Below are positions 51,782-60,289 of a stretch of 64,000 bases of DNA, piece by piece. How positions within the stretch are numbered: position 1 is the stretch's first letter; each line of letters starts with the position of its first letter. The DNA is taken from NCBI RefSeq assembly GCF_000158955.1, contig NZ_GG657757.1:4058900-4122899 (forward strand). Direction: 5' to 3'. The notes below the pieces were generated by a model. That model saw only the letters and a list, made by a program, of their open reading frames with translations. It did not search any database and was not told the DNA's origin. Source of the stretch: Streptomyces viridochromogenes DSM 40736 (GTDB taxonomy: Bacteria; Actinomycetota; Actinomycetes; Streptomycetales; Streptomycetaceae). The translations under genes were made by a program, and so were the position numbers.

Positions 51782-53842
51782 TCAGGACGCCGAAGGCGTC
51801 CAGCCCGCGAGCCAGTCCGCGACCTCCTGGTCGGCGGCCTGCGCATCGCTCAGATGCGGACGGTTGCTGCTCGCACTCCCCGCCCCGGCGCCGGTGTTCC
51901 TGTACTCGGCGAACCGGTCGTCCTTCCACGAGAAACCGCTCATGTCGGTCCACGGCGTGGACTTGACCGCGGCACTGAGGCTCGTGTTGCGGACCGTGGT
52001 CTGCGGGTCGAGCGAGGCGTCACCGCCCGCGTGCCAGGGCCGGCCGAGGTAGAAGCTGCCGTTCGACACGTCGCCGTTCACCGTGGAGTTGGCGATCAGG
52101 ATGCCCTTGCGGTTGGCGGCGGTGCTCGGAGCGGTGACATACCCGGCCGAGGTGCCGTCCCAGCGCTTCTTCAGCGTGATGACGGACTTGTCGACGACGG
52201 CCGTGGCCCGCCCGAAGATGAAGTCGACGTTCCCGATGACGTACGAGTCGCTGACGTAGACCCGGCCCAGCTTGTCCTTGGCGGCGGTGTCGACGAGCAG
52301 CGTGTCCTGGTCACCGCTGACGATGACCCCGTCCAGGAACACCTTGTCGGCGGCGGTCCGCAGCGCGACGGCCTGGTGTCCGCTGAGGCTCTGGTTGGCC
52401 TTCTCGTCGAAGTCGTTGGAGATGGTCAGGTTCCGGGCCTGGAAGTCGTCGGCCTCGACGGCGACGGTGGCGCTGCCGCCGGTGCCGTACGTACCGCCAC
52501 CGGGCTTGGGCGTACCGGCCGCGTTGTTGTAGACGATCGTCGTGTCCTTGCGGCTCCCGCCCGTGCCCTGAATGGTGACGTGCGGCTTGTTGGCCAGCAC
52601 CTTCACCAGTTCCCGGTACGTCCCCGGCTTCACGGCGATCACGACCCGCGACGGATTGTTCGCCGGCACGGCGTTCACGGCGGCCTGCACGGTGCGGTAC
52701 TGACCACTGCCGTCCGCCGCGACGGTCAGGGTGGTGGCGGCAGCGGCCTTGGTGGCGGCGGCCGTCGTACCGATGGTGGCACGGGGCCCGGCACCGGACC
52801 TGAGGACCGACGGCACATCGGCGGCCTGGTCGAGGGCGTAGGCGTAGTAGGCCTTGGGATCGAAGGCGGTCCCGCCGCTCTCGTTCCTTCCGCTGGTCCC
52901 GGAGAAGACGCTGCCGCGCTGCACGACGGCCGCGCCACCGTCCTTGATGACGGGGTTCTTGATGCCCTGGAAGTAGGAGTTCTCCAGGACCATCTTCGTC
53001 GCGCCGCGCGAGTAGTTGCCGTACGAGGAGCCGATGTCCGTGCCCGGGGCGTCCTCGAGGAAGTTGTTGTAGAGGTGGGCGTGGGCGGCGTTGTCGGTGG
53101 ACGGGTTGCGCTGCTCGGTCTCGCGGATCCAGTTGTGGTGGATGGTGATGTCCGTCTTGACGTTCTCGGTCCAGCCGATGCCGAACGTCTTGTTGTTGTC
53201 GCTCAGCTTGTTCCAGGAGACGGTCACGTTCGTGCTGTCCTTGCGGACGTCGATCAGCCCGTCGGCCATGTGCCGCAGATCGTTGTGATCGATCCAGACG
53301 TGATGCGCGCCGTCCATCTGGAGGGCGTCGAAGTCGTGATCCTTGTCGTTCCAGATCCCTTGATACGAGTCCCGGATGGTCAGGTTCCGGATGATCACGT
53401 TGTGCACGCCCTGGCCGAGGAAGAACCCGCCGCCCACGAGGTGCCCGGAGGTCCCCTGACCCACGATGGTCTTGTCGGACTGCACCTTGATCTCTTTGCC
53501 GACCGGGTTCATGTCGATGGTCCCGGCGACGACGATGACGTACGGCTCGGCGGCGGTCGCGTACTTCTCCAGGTCGGCGAGCGTCTTCACCGTGACGGTC
53601 TTGCCGCCCCGGCCGCCGTACGTCCCGTTCTGCCCGAGGGAGTTGACGGAGGCGAACCCGTCGGCGGTGTCGGCGGCCCAGGTGGGGACGGCTTCCGCCG
53701 CCGAGGCCTGTCCGAGGACGCCGAGGTCGGTGATGCCGTAGGCGAGGGCGCCGGCGGCGGTCAGGGCCAGCGGGACTCCGGCCGCCAGGGCGGTGCGGCT
53801 TCTGCGGTGACGATGACGGGCCTTGCTGCGCGGCTCACTCAT
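51782..53842 (-). CDS. secreted pectate lyase (PL1) - pectin methylesterase (CE8) fusion
   Basis: 686 residues. Signal: Arg-rich start, TALAAGVPLALTAAGALAYG. Residues 55-365 are a PL1 domain: DGFASVNSLGQNGTYGGRGG, VIVVAGTIDM, VIIRNLTIRD, DHDFDALQMDGAHHVWIDHN and HHNWIRETEQRNPSTD. Residues 385-665 are CE8: LTVAADGSGQYRTVQAAVNA, SGHQAVALRT, GDQDTLLVDT, GNVDFIFGRATAV and FYLGRPWH hold the Gln, two Asp and Arg of the active site. The esterase part demethylates pectin and the lyase cuts the product, so one chain does two successive steps. Confidence 0.95.
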   Translation of the reverse strand: MSEPRSKARHRHRRSRTALAAGVPLALTAAGALAYGITDLGVLGQASAAEAVPTWAADTADGFASVNSLGQNGTYGGRGGKTVTVKTLADLEKYATAAEPYVIVVAGTIDMNPVGKEIKVQSDKTIVGQGTSGHLVGGGFFLGQGVHNVIIRNLTIRDSYQGIWNDKDHDFDALQMDGAHHVWIDHNDLRHMADGLIDVRKDSTNVTVSWNKLSDNNKTFGIGWTENVKTDITIHHNWIRETEQRNPSTDNAAHAHLYNNFLEDAPGTDIGSSYGNYSRGATKMVLENSYFQGIKNPVIKDGGAAVVQRGSVFSGTSGRNESGGTAFDPKAYYAYALDQAADVPSVLRSGAGPRATIGTTAAATKAAAATTLTVAADGSGQYRTVQAAVNAVPANNPSRVVIAVKPGTYRELVKVLANKPHVTIQGTGGSRKDTTIVYNNAAGTPKPGGGTYGTGGSATVAVEADDFQARNLTISNDFDEKANQSLSGHQAVALRTAADKVFLDGVIVSGDQDTLLVDTAAKDKLGRVYVSDSYVIGNVDFIFGRATAVVDKSVITLKKRWDGTSAGYVTAPSTAANRKGILIANSTVNGDVSNGSFYLGRPWHAGGDASLDPQTTVRNTSLSAAVKSTPWTDMSGFSWKDDRFAEYRNTGAGAGSASSNRPHLSDAQAADQEVADWLAGWTPSAS

Positions 53843-53920
53843 GCGGCGATCCGATCCGTGTGGGGGAATGACCGCTGACCAGTCGCCGCCCCACACGGAA
53901 AGGTTGCCGGGGTATCTCAC

Positions 53921-54769
53921 CTACTGGGTGCAGGACTTCGGATCGAGCTTCTCCTCGACCTTGTCCTCCCGGCCGTCGGGCTGGCCGTCGGGGAGGAGCT
54001 TGTCGGAGATGCCGTCTATGTAATACCCGTGCGAGTAGATGGTCTGGTAACCCCGGTCACGCCAGCTGTGGACGGTCTTCTCCCCGTCCCCCTTGTCCCA
54101 CTGGTAGTCCTCGACCTGGAAGACGGGGTTCACGCGCACCACGCGCTGGTACGGCGTCCAGGTGACGGCGACCTGCCGACAGGGCGGAATGGTCTTCTCA
54201 CTCCGGGTCTCGAACTTGGACTCCTTCTCCCAGCCCCACTCGTACCCTGCGCTGCCGCCGACGGTTCCGCTGAAGATGCTCTTGGCGAGGGAGAGGCTGA
54301 TGGTGCCGCCGACGCTCTTCTTGGCGAAGGTCTTGGTGCTGTAGCTGCTGACGAAGGTCTCCTTGTCGTCGGCCGAGCCTTTGTTCCCGATCCACCGGGA
54401 CGTACGGACGGTGTCGCCCTTGATGGACCAGGTGGACGCCTCGGCGTACCCGCACCAGCCCCGGAACAGCTCCCAGGGCCCGGCGGGCTTCCACAGCCCG
54501 AAGACGTCCCGCAGGTACTCGTCCTGGGTCTTGAACTCACCGGTGTCGACGTTCAGGGCGCCGTAGACGCCGGTCAGGCTCGTCTCCTGACCGCAGAGCC
54601 GCTCGATCATCCGGTCGGTGTCCCCGGGGTCGACACCCCGGATGTCGGTCGCCCCGGCGGGGCCGGCGGTGGCGGTCCCCGCGCCGGCCAGGAGACCGGT
54701 TATGGCGAGGGCGGTGGTGGCTGCAACTGTGCTGATTTTTTTGAGAGTTGACGTGCGAATGAGACGCAT
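53921..54769 (-). CDS. secreted protein with aerolysin/ETX-MTX2-like strand pattern
   Basis: 282 residues: signal peptide ISTVAATTALAITGLLAGAG...ATA, a Cys/Trp-containing head (DRMIERLCGQETSLTGVYGA, ELFRGWCGYAEAST), then long alternating Ser/Thr-rich strands ETFVSSYSTKTFAKKSVGGT, ISLSLAKSIFSGTVGGSAGY, ESKFETRSEKTIPPCRQVAV. This amphipathic T/S pattern ending in a PP-x-R segment resembles the insertion and neck region of aerolysin-type pore formers. Homology is inferred from pattern only. AGGAG precedes the ATG. A function as a toxin is unproven. Confidence 0.55.
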   Translation of the reverse strand: MRLIRTSTLKKISTVAATTALAITGLLAGAGTATAGPAGATDIRGVDPGDTDRMIERLCGQETSLTGVYGALNVDTGEFKTQDEYLRDVFGLWKPAGPWELFRGWCGYAEASTWSIKGDTVRTSRWIGNKGSADDKETFVSSYSTKTFAKKSVGGTISLSLAKSIFSGTVGGSAGYEWGWEKESKFETRSEKTIPPCRQVAVTWTPYQRVVRVNPVFQVEDYQWDKGDGEKTVHSWRDRGYQTIYSHGYYIDGISDKLLPDGQPDGREDKVEEKLDPKSCTQ

Positions 54770-54879
54770 GTGGGGGGCTCACTCCTGCTTGCGGTTCTGT
54801 GACGGCAGTGAAGATGTCAGAGCAGGGGCAGGAGTTTGCGCTACTGATGGGTACGACAGGACATTGACAGCTGGGAGGG

Positions 54880-55088
54880 GGTCATGTCCTGCCTTATCGG
54901 ACCCTGCTGTGGCAGGAGGACGGCAGTGCTGTGGCCTACACGGAGGGTGACAGCAGCGGGCTGTTGCTGGACGATCCAGAGGAAGTTCTGCACCACCGCT
55001 TGTCCTACGATCTGCTGCGGGATCTGGCGCTGTCCCGTCGGACTCGCTGACGTTCATCAGGGACGTACTGGAGGAGCACAGATCATGA
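54880..55088 (+). pseudogene. C-terminal remnant of a DUF5753 (Scr1-type XRE) regulator with a frameshift
   Basis: The frame reads LPYRTLLWQEDGSAVAYTEG, DSSGLLLDDPEEVLHHRLSY, DLLRDLALS, then after a one-base loss (TCCCGTCG where TCC-CCG-TCG is expected) continues PSDSLTFIRDVLEEHRS and a stop that overlaps the DUF397 ATG. This is the usual end of DUF5753 regulators that pair with DUF397 proteins. The HTH domain and most of the protein are missing. Confidence 0.75.
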
Positions 55089-55465
55089 AGCTCACCTGGC
55101 GCAAGTCCAGCTACAGCGACGGGGGCGACAACAACTGCCTCGAGGTCTCCGACGACCACCCCGGCATAGTCCCGGTCCGCGACAGCAAACTCCCCCACAG
55201 CCCGATACTCGTGTTCGGCACGAGCCCCTGGGCGTCGTTCCTGGCCGGCGTCAAGGACGAGAGCTCGGTGCTGCGTGGTAGACCTGCCGCCCGTGGTCAT
55301 CGCCCGGCCTGGTTCCGGTCAGGCTGCCGGGGTGGCCAGGACGGCCTTGGCGGCCAGCCGGAGATTCCTGATCATTGGGTTCGGGTCGCCCTTGCGGCTG
55401 ACCAGGACGACCTGGCTGGGGGGAGCGCCCTCGATCGGGACGGTGACGAGGTTGGGACGCAGTGA
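55085..55465 (+). CDS. DUF397 protein that has lost its normal stop
   Basis: The first 60 residues, MKLTWRKSSYSDGGDNNCLE, VSDDHPGIVPVRDSK, WASFLAGVKD, are a typical DUF397 domain that normally ends near here. Instead the frame runs on for about 65 residues (ESSVLRGRPAARGHRPAWFR...) across the end of the antisense LysR gene. This indicates a junction at about 55260. DUF397 proteins act as small partners or antitoxin-like modulators of Scr1-type regulators; here the partner is broken. Confidence 0.7.
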   Translation: MKLTWRKSSYSDGGDNNCLEVSDDHPGIVPVRDSKLPHSPILVFGTSPWASFLAGVKDESSVLRGRPAARGHRPAWFRSGCRGGQDGLGGQPEIPDHWVRVALAADQDDLAGGSALDRDGDEVGTQ

Positions 55466-56194
55466 GCTACGCCGATCGCCGACCGGTAGGACGGCGATCG
55501 CCTCGCCACTCGCGACGAGTTCGAGCTTGTCCTCGTAGCTCTCGATCGGCGGCACGCCGGCCCCGAGGATCCGGTAGGAAGTCCAGTCTGCGGTCTCGAA
55601 CGCACACGGCGCCGCCTCTTCGCCGGCCAGTTCTTCCGCGGTCACCGACGCGCGGTCGGCCAAGGGATGGCCGCGGGGGACCACAAGCATCCGGGGCTCC
55701 TCGTACAGCGGGGTGGTGAACACGTCGTCGGCGGCGAGCGGCAGCGGGGCCCGCGCGATCAGGGCGTCGACGCGCTTGTCGGGCAGTGCGCCGACGTCGC
55801 CGCAGCTCATGTACCGGGTGGCGATCTCGGCGTCCGGGTGACGGCGGCGCAGTTCCCGTACGGCGGCAGTGATCACCAGGTCTTCGACGTAACCGATGGT
55901 GATTCGTTCGGTCTGGGCTTGTTCACGCACGGCCAGTTCGGCCTGGCGGGCGGCCTGCAGCAGGGCTTGGGCCCGGGGGAGGAATGTCTGGCCGGCCGGA
56001 GTGAGCCGGGTGCCCTGGGGGGTGCGGTCCAGCAGTCGTGTGCCGAGATATTTCTCGAGCCGTTGGATCTGGCGGCTCAGCGCCGGCTGGGCTACGTGCA
56101 GGTCGGCGGCGGCCCGGCCGAAGTGCTGGTGCGCCGCCACCACGGTGAAGTAGCGCACGAGCCGCAGTTCCAGGTCCTGTCCGAGATCGTTCAC
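55319..56194 (-). CDS. LysR-family regulator
   Basis: 291 residues: LELRLVRYFTVVAAHQHFGR, LHVAQPALSRQIQRLEKYLG (HTH), then the periplasmic-binding fold (ITIGYVEDLVITAAVRELRR, ADDVFTTPLYEEPRMLVVPR). The GTG at 56194 is preceded by TACCCT and six bases, a leaderless start; the longer frame to 56260 lacks support. It is divergent from the oxidoreductase/NTF2 operon and probably controls it. Confidence 0.9.
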   Translation of the reverse strand: MNDLGQDLELRLVRYFTVVAAHQHFGRAAADLHVAQPALSRQIQRLEKYLGTRLLDRTPQGTRLTPAGQTFLPRAQALLQAARQAELAVREQAQTERITIGYVEDLVITAAVRELRRRHPDAEIATRYMSCGDVGALPDKRVDALIARAPLPLAADDVFTTPLYEEPRMLVVPRGHPLADRASVTAEELAGEEAAPCAFETADWTSYRILGAGVPPIESYEDKLELVASGEAIAVLPVGDRRSSLRPNLVTVPIEGAPPSQVVLVSRKGDPNPMIRNLRLAAKAVLATPAA

Positions 56195-56316
56195 CCTTGC
56201 AGGGTACGCGTCATGCCGTTTCGGAATGATCAGGTTGCCGAACCGGTCTTGGACGGCCATGCCATCCCGGGCTTTGACTGAAGGAGCAACGTTTCCCTGA
56301 GAAAGCGATAGGCGCG

Positions 56317-57315
56317 ATGAAGGCGATCCAGTTCCACGAGGCGGGCGGGCCGGAAGTTCTGCGGTACGACGAGGTGCCGGTTCCCGAGATCGGCCCGGGC
56401 GAGGTGCTCGTCCGGGTGCACGCGGCGGGCATCAACCCGCCGGACTGGTACCTGCGTGAGGGGATGAAGGTCATGCCGGCCGAGATGAGGCCGGCGCTGG
56501 AGTTCCCCCTGATCCCTGGAACGGACATGTCGGGCGTGGTCGAGGCGGTCGCTCCGGACGTGCTGGGGTTCGCCGTCGGTGACGAGGTCTTCGGCATGCT
56601 GCGGTTCCCGGGATTCGACGGCCGGACGTACGCCGAGTACGTGGCCGCGCCGGCTTCGGACCTGGCTCACAAGCCGGCCGGTATCGACCACGTACAGGCG
56701 GCCGGGGCGCCGATGGCCGTGCTGACGGCCTGGCAGTACCTGGTTGATCTCGGCCACGACGTGCCGTCTCCGTTCACCGGCCAGGTGCACCAGCCGGTGC
56801 CGATCACGCCAGAGATGACCGTGCTGGTCAACGGGGCCGCTGGTGGAGTGGGTCACTTCGCGGTGCAGCTGGCGAAATGGAAGGGGGCACACGTCATCGC
56901 GGTGGCCTCAAGCCGGCACGAGCAGTTCCTGCGCAAGCTCGGCGCCGATGAGTTCATCGACTACACCACGACACGGGCCGCGGACGTGGTCAGCGGCGTC
57001 GACCTGGTGATCGACACCGTCGGTGGCCCGGACAGCTCACGCTTCCTGACCGTGCTCAAGCGCGGAGGCACCATGCTTCCGGTGTTCTTCGCCCAGTACG
57101 ACCCGGAAGAGACGGCGCGTCTGGACATCGCCGTCTCGAACATTCAGGTACGTTCCAACGGCCCTCAGCTCGCCGAGATCGGGCGCCTGTTCGATGAGGG
57201 CAAGCTCCAGGTCGGGGTGGACAGCACCTACCCGCTGTCCGAAGCGGTCAGCGCACACACGCGAGCCGCGCAGGGCCACATCCAGGGCAAGATCGTGCTG
57301 ACGGTGGCCTCGTGA
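56317..57315 (+). CDS. NADP-dependent zinc-free alcohol dehydrogenase / quinone oxidoreductase
   Basis: 332 residues of the medium-chain reductase type: MKAIQFHEAGGPEVLRYDEV, INPPDWYLREGM, FPLIPGTDMSGVVEAV, then the Rossmann motif VLVNGAAGGVGHFAVQLAK and VIAVASSRHEQFLRKLGADE. The Cys ligands of zinc enzymes are absent. It probably reduces a quinone or enone. It overlaps the next gene by 4 bp. Confidence 0.92.
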   Translation: MKAIQFHEAGGPEVLRYDEVPVPEIGPGEVLVRVHAAGINPPDWYLREGMKVMPAEMRPALEFPLIPGTDMSGVVEAVAPDVLGFAVGDEVFGMLRFPGFDGRTYAEYVAAPASDLAHKPAGIDHVQAAGAPMAVLTAWQYLVDLGHDVPSPFTGQVHQPVPITPEMTVLVNGAAGGVGHFAVQLAKWKGAHVIAVASSRHEQFLRKLGADEFIDYTTTRAADVVSGVDLVIDTVGGPDSSRFLTVLKRGGTMLPVFFAQYDPEETARLDIAVSNIQVRSNGPQLAEIGRLFDEGKLQVGVDSTYPLSEAVSAHTRAAQGHIQGKIVLTVAS

Positions 57316-57713
57316 TCGCCGAACTCCAGCAGGCGGTGGCGAACTACGCCCACGCCCTGGACGAGCTGAATGTGCCCGAGCTGGAAGCGGTCCTGACCGA
57401 GGACACCACCTGGACCTTCACGATGCCCGGACAGGGGGTGCTCGGCCCGGTCGCCGGACGCGCGGCGGTGCTCGACTTCATCCGTGACGGGCACACGGCC
57501 CAGACCGGAAGGGTGCGGCACCACCTGGGTAGCGTCGTGGTCACGACGACGGACGCCGCCACCGCCGAGGTGCGGGCCCATCTGCTGCAGACGAGGAACA
57601 CCGGCGAGAGCATCCAGATGATCTCGACCGGGGTCTACACGTTCAGCCTGCGACGGTCCGACGGTAGGTGGCGGATCGCCGAGCTCACCCTGACGCTGGA
57701 CAACGCCTTGTAG
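57312..57713 (+). CDS. NTF2-like/SnoaL-type protein
   Basis: 133 residues: LQQAVANYAHALDELNVPEL, EDTTWTFTMPGQGVLGPVAG, VRHHLGSVVVTTTDAATAEV, WRIAELTLTLDNAL: a cone-shaped alpha+beta fold used by ketosteroid-isomerase-like enzymes. It starts at a GTG overlapping the oxidoreductase stop (GTGA), so it forms an operon with it under the divergent LysR. Substrate unknown. Confidence 0.88.
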   Translation: MIAELQQAVANYAHALDELNVPELEAVLTEDTTWTFTMPGQGVLGPVAGRAAVLDFIRDGHTAQTGRVRHHLGSVVVTTTDAATAEVRAHLLQTRNTGESIQMISTGVYTFSLRRSDGRWRIAELTLTLDNAL

Positions 57714-58041
57714 GGCGAGGCCAGGCAGTGCGCCCGGCGGATCATCGGATGCCTGCCGACGGCGCCCGGCTACCGATGGGGCCGACGACGAACAGCACGG
57801 CTGGTTCACGCGTGCGGGGGCGGGAGCGGAGCGCTTGGGGTGGAGAGTGGAGCGTTTGGGTCAAGGCCTTGGCGCAGGACTCTGGGGCGGGCTGGAGCCT
57901 GTGGCCCAAGTGCTCCAATGGCACCCGACTCCCCGACGCGGACCCCGGCGGCTGGACGCCGACCGGGGCTACGTCTTCGGCAAGTACCGCCGCACCCGGC
58001 AGGTGCCGTGGCTCTGGCACCTGCCGGGTTCGGCCTGCTGG
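57714..58041. other. gene-free 328-bp convergent region
   Basis: No credible gene is present between the NTF2-like gene and the convergent lipase. The right end holds the strong terminator at 57994-58029. Direct similarities such as GAGCGCTTGGGG / GAGCGTTTGGGT (about 57832 and 57851) are short. Confidence 0.5.
57994..58029. terminator. 14-bp perfect-stem terminator
   Basis: ACCCGGCAGGTGCC and GGCACCTGCCGGGT flank the loop GTGGCTCT, 12 bp beyond the lipase stop codon. It can serve the lipase (reverse) and the NTF2-like gene (forward). Confidence 0.85.
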
Positions 58042-59076
58042 TCAGTGGTCGAGGAGGGCGATGCGGATGGCTCGTTCGACGTGGGCGGCGGTGTTGGCGT
58101 GGCCTTGGGTGTTGGGGTGGACCAGGGTGACACGCTTGTTGATGGGAGCGCAGTTCAGCAGGGTGCCGGGGAGCCTGTCAGGCCAGTAGTCCTCGGCGTC
58201 GCCGCAGATTCCCTCGACCCACTTGGTGCCCGCGGGCTGGCAGGCGTCGTGGCCCACGCTGGAGGAGTAGACGTCGACGTAGCGGTCGCCGAAGAACGAC
58301 GTAACCCGCTGGATCGTGCTGTTCAGCGGCTTGAGGACGTTGTCACGGAGCCAGTCGACGTCGGCGTGCTTGATCGCGCCCAGCTCGGTGAGGGAGAGGC
58401 GGTTGCAGGCACTGCCCTCCTGCGGCAGGACGGCCGGATAGCCGACGGTGATCACCTTGGCGTTGGGTGCGGCCTCGTGCACCTTGGCCAGCATGTGGAT
58501 GTACTCGTCCTGGACCCTGGCGAGCTTGTCCTGGATGCTCTCCTCGCCTTCGGGAGGACTGGTGTAGTACTCGCGGCAGGACTTGCCGGGCGTCGCGCCC
58601 AGTTCGAGGCACTTGAGGAGCATGCCGCCGAAGGGCAGGCTGTTGCCGCCGACGCCGATGGTGACGATGTCGGTCTTGTCGTTGAGCTTCGCTCGTTGGA
58701 TCTGCGGGTCCACTGCGGGCCAGCCTTCGGCGGGGGGCTGGACCGGGCTGATCGGCGTCTGCTTGGTGTCGGCGATCTCGGCGATGGTGGCGTTGCCGCA
58801 GCTGACGTTGGTCAGGTGGACGTACTTGCCCGGCGGGAACTCGTCGAGCTCCCTCTCGACAACGCCGGGGTAGGCGTCGGTGGTGCGGTCACAGCCGTCC
58901 CGTGTCGCATCGCCGAGCGGGGGCTGCGGGTCTCCGACGAACCCGCCGGCGGTGTACGAGTCGCCCAGCGCGGCCCACTCATACTGATCAGCCGCACCAG
59001 CGGAGCCCGAGGGCACAAGTGCGGACACCGCCAGCGTGAGCCCCACGGCCAGTGCCCCCATAAACGTCGAACGCAT
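58042..59076 (-). CDS. secreted SGNH/GDSL lipase (SCO1725-like)
   Basis: 344 residues: signal MGALAVGLTLAVSALVPSGS; block I WAALGDSYTAGGFVGDPQPP (nucleophile Ser), block III TIGVGGNSLPFGGML (G-x-N), and LVHPNTQGHANTAAHVERAI (Asp replaced by Asn-adjacent layout, His) near the end. Cys residues are paired as in Streptomyces extracellular GDSL lipases. The ATG at 59076 has GGAGA at 6 bases. A palindrome lies at 59098-59115. Confidence 0.92.
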   Translation of the reverse strand: MRSTFMGALAVGLTLAVSALVPSGSAGAADQYEWAALGDSYTAGGFVGDPQPPLGDATRDGCDRTTDAYPGVVERELDEFPPGKYVHLTNVSCGNATIAEIADTKQTPISPVQPPAEGWPAVDPQIQRAKLNDKTDIVTIGVGGNSLPFGGMLLKCLELGATPGKSCREYYTSPPEGEESIQDKLARVQDEYIHMLAKVHEAAPNAKVITVGYPAVLPQEGSACNRLSLTELGAIKHADVDWLRDNVLKPLNSTIQRVTSFFGDRYVDVYSSSVGHDACQPAGTKWVEGICGDAEDYWPDRLPGTLLNCAPINKRVTLVHPNTQGHANTAAHVERAIRIALLDH

Positions 59077-59097
59077 CCGCGATCTCCATTCACTCAA

Positions 59098-59115
59098 CGT
59101 AGTCAAATGACTACG
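59098..59115. promoter_or_regulatory. inverted repeat CGTAGTC-AAAT-GACTACG
   Basis: Perfect 7-bp arms, 22 bp upstream of the lipase start codon. It is well placed for an operator in the lipase promoter. No regulator can be assigned. The 156 bp from here to the LysR stop are gene-free. Confidence 0.6.
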
Positions 59116-59271
59116 GAATGAAGGTATTTGAGGTCAGGTGCTCTGCGGACGGGTGCGCCGGGTAAACCACTCGAGCGTATTGTCCTGAGTTTCTGGGCCA
59201 CGGCGAGTGCGCCGGGTGGCCACCTCTGACAGCGAAGAGACGTGCTACGGACAGCCGACGGACGCAGCACC

Positions 59272-60201
59272 TCACCTTGCCCAAGCCGGCTTCCACACCT
59301 CCCCCTCCGTCAACCGTGGGCGTGTAGCCACCAGGTGGTCGCGGAGTGCTGCCAGGCCCGGATGCGGGTTGTCCGTGCGCCAGAGGAGGGAGTGGGGGTA
59401 GACCGGGGTCGGGTTCAGTACGGGGACGAGGCGGAGGTCGTGGTCGGCCGGCCAGACCAGGGGGGTGCGTTCGCTGAGGAACGTCGACAGGGTCGGGGAG
59501 GCCGCGATGGTGTCGAGGAGGGCTTCGACGCCGAAGTTGGGCCCTATCGCGTCGATGGTCGGGCCGAAGGTCGCGGCGAGGTCGTCGTAGTAGGCGGACC
59601 ATTCCGTCCCCGGCGTGTTGCCGGGCATCCATATCCGGTGCCCGGCCAGTTGCGCCGGCGTGACCCAGGGTGCGCGCGCGAACTCGTGGTCGGGGCCTAC
59701 GCACAGGCGCAGTGGTTCGTCCAGGACGGAGACGGCCGCTATGCCGTCCGGGAGCCGGTGCCCGGGCATCGTCGTCGCGCGGAACGTGGCGTCCACCGCG
59801 CCGTCGCGCACAGCCGTCACCGCCGCGTCCGCGCCGAACAGGGCGACGATGTCCAGCGCGATCTCCGGGTGCGCGCGGTGGAAGTCCCGTACCAGACCGG
59901 CCGTGGCGGCCCGGCGCCCCACGACGTCCACGCGTAGTGCGCGGTCCCCGGGGCGTACGGCGGCGAGCGCGCGTTCCTCCGCCTGGAGCAGCGCCCGGGC
60001 GTGGGGCAGGAGTGCCTGTCCGTCGATGGTGAGGTCCGCTCCTCGCGGGGTTCGGACCAGCAGCCGCACACCGAGGTCCTTCTCCAGCGCGGCGATCCGC
60101 TTGGACACCGCCTGCTGGGTGAGCGACAGATCCACGGCGGCCTTCTGGAACTGCCCGGCGTCGGCGATCGCGACGAATGCCCGTACTGCTTTGAGGTCCA
60201 C
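59272..60201 (-). CDS. LysR-family regulator
   Basis: 309 residues: MDLKAVRAFVAIADAGQFQK, AVDLSLTQQAVSKRIAALEK (HTH), and the effector domain (LRVDVVGRRAATAGLVRDFH, LRLCVGPDHEFARAPWVTPA). It begins at a GTG at 60201 and is divergent from the broken dnaE gene with 88 bp between. The gap has AGTAGTTGTTGCAACCAC, a partial dyad suited to LysR binding. The normal target of such regulators would be a divergent enzyme gene, so dnaE is an unusual neighbour. Confidence 0.9.
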   Translation of the reverse strand: MDLKAVRAFVAIADAGQFQKAAVDLSLTQQAVSKRIAALEKDLGVRLLVRTPRGADLTIDGQALLPHARALLQAEERALAAVRPGDRALRVDVVGRRAATAGLVRDFHRAHPEIALDIVALFGADAAVTAVRDGAVDATFRATTMPGHRLPDGIAAVSVLDEPLRLCVGPDHEFARAPWVTPAQLAGHRIWMPGNTPGTEWSAYYDDLAATFGPTIDAIGPNFGVEALLDTIAASPTLSTFLSERTPLVWPADHDLRLVPVLNPTPVYPHSLLWRTDNPHPGLAALRDHLVATRPRLTEGEVWKPAWAR

Positions 60202-60253
60202 GGCGGCAGCCTAGTAGTACAAACAGTAGTTGTTGCAACCACGTCGAGGTTGT

Positions 60254-60283
60254 TTGATCGGCCGAGGTCAGACCGATTACATA
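60254..60283 (+). promoter_or_regulatory. leaderless promoter of dnaE
   Basis: TTGATC (60254-60259), 18 bases, TACATA (60278-60283), then six bases to the ATG at 60290. The expected transcription start coincides with the start codon. Confidence 0.55.
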
Positions 60284-60289
60284 TCGAGG

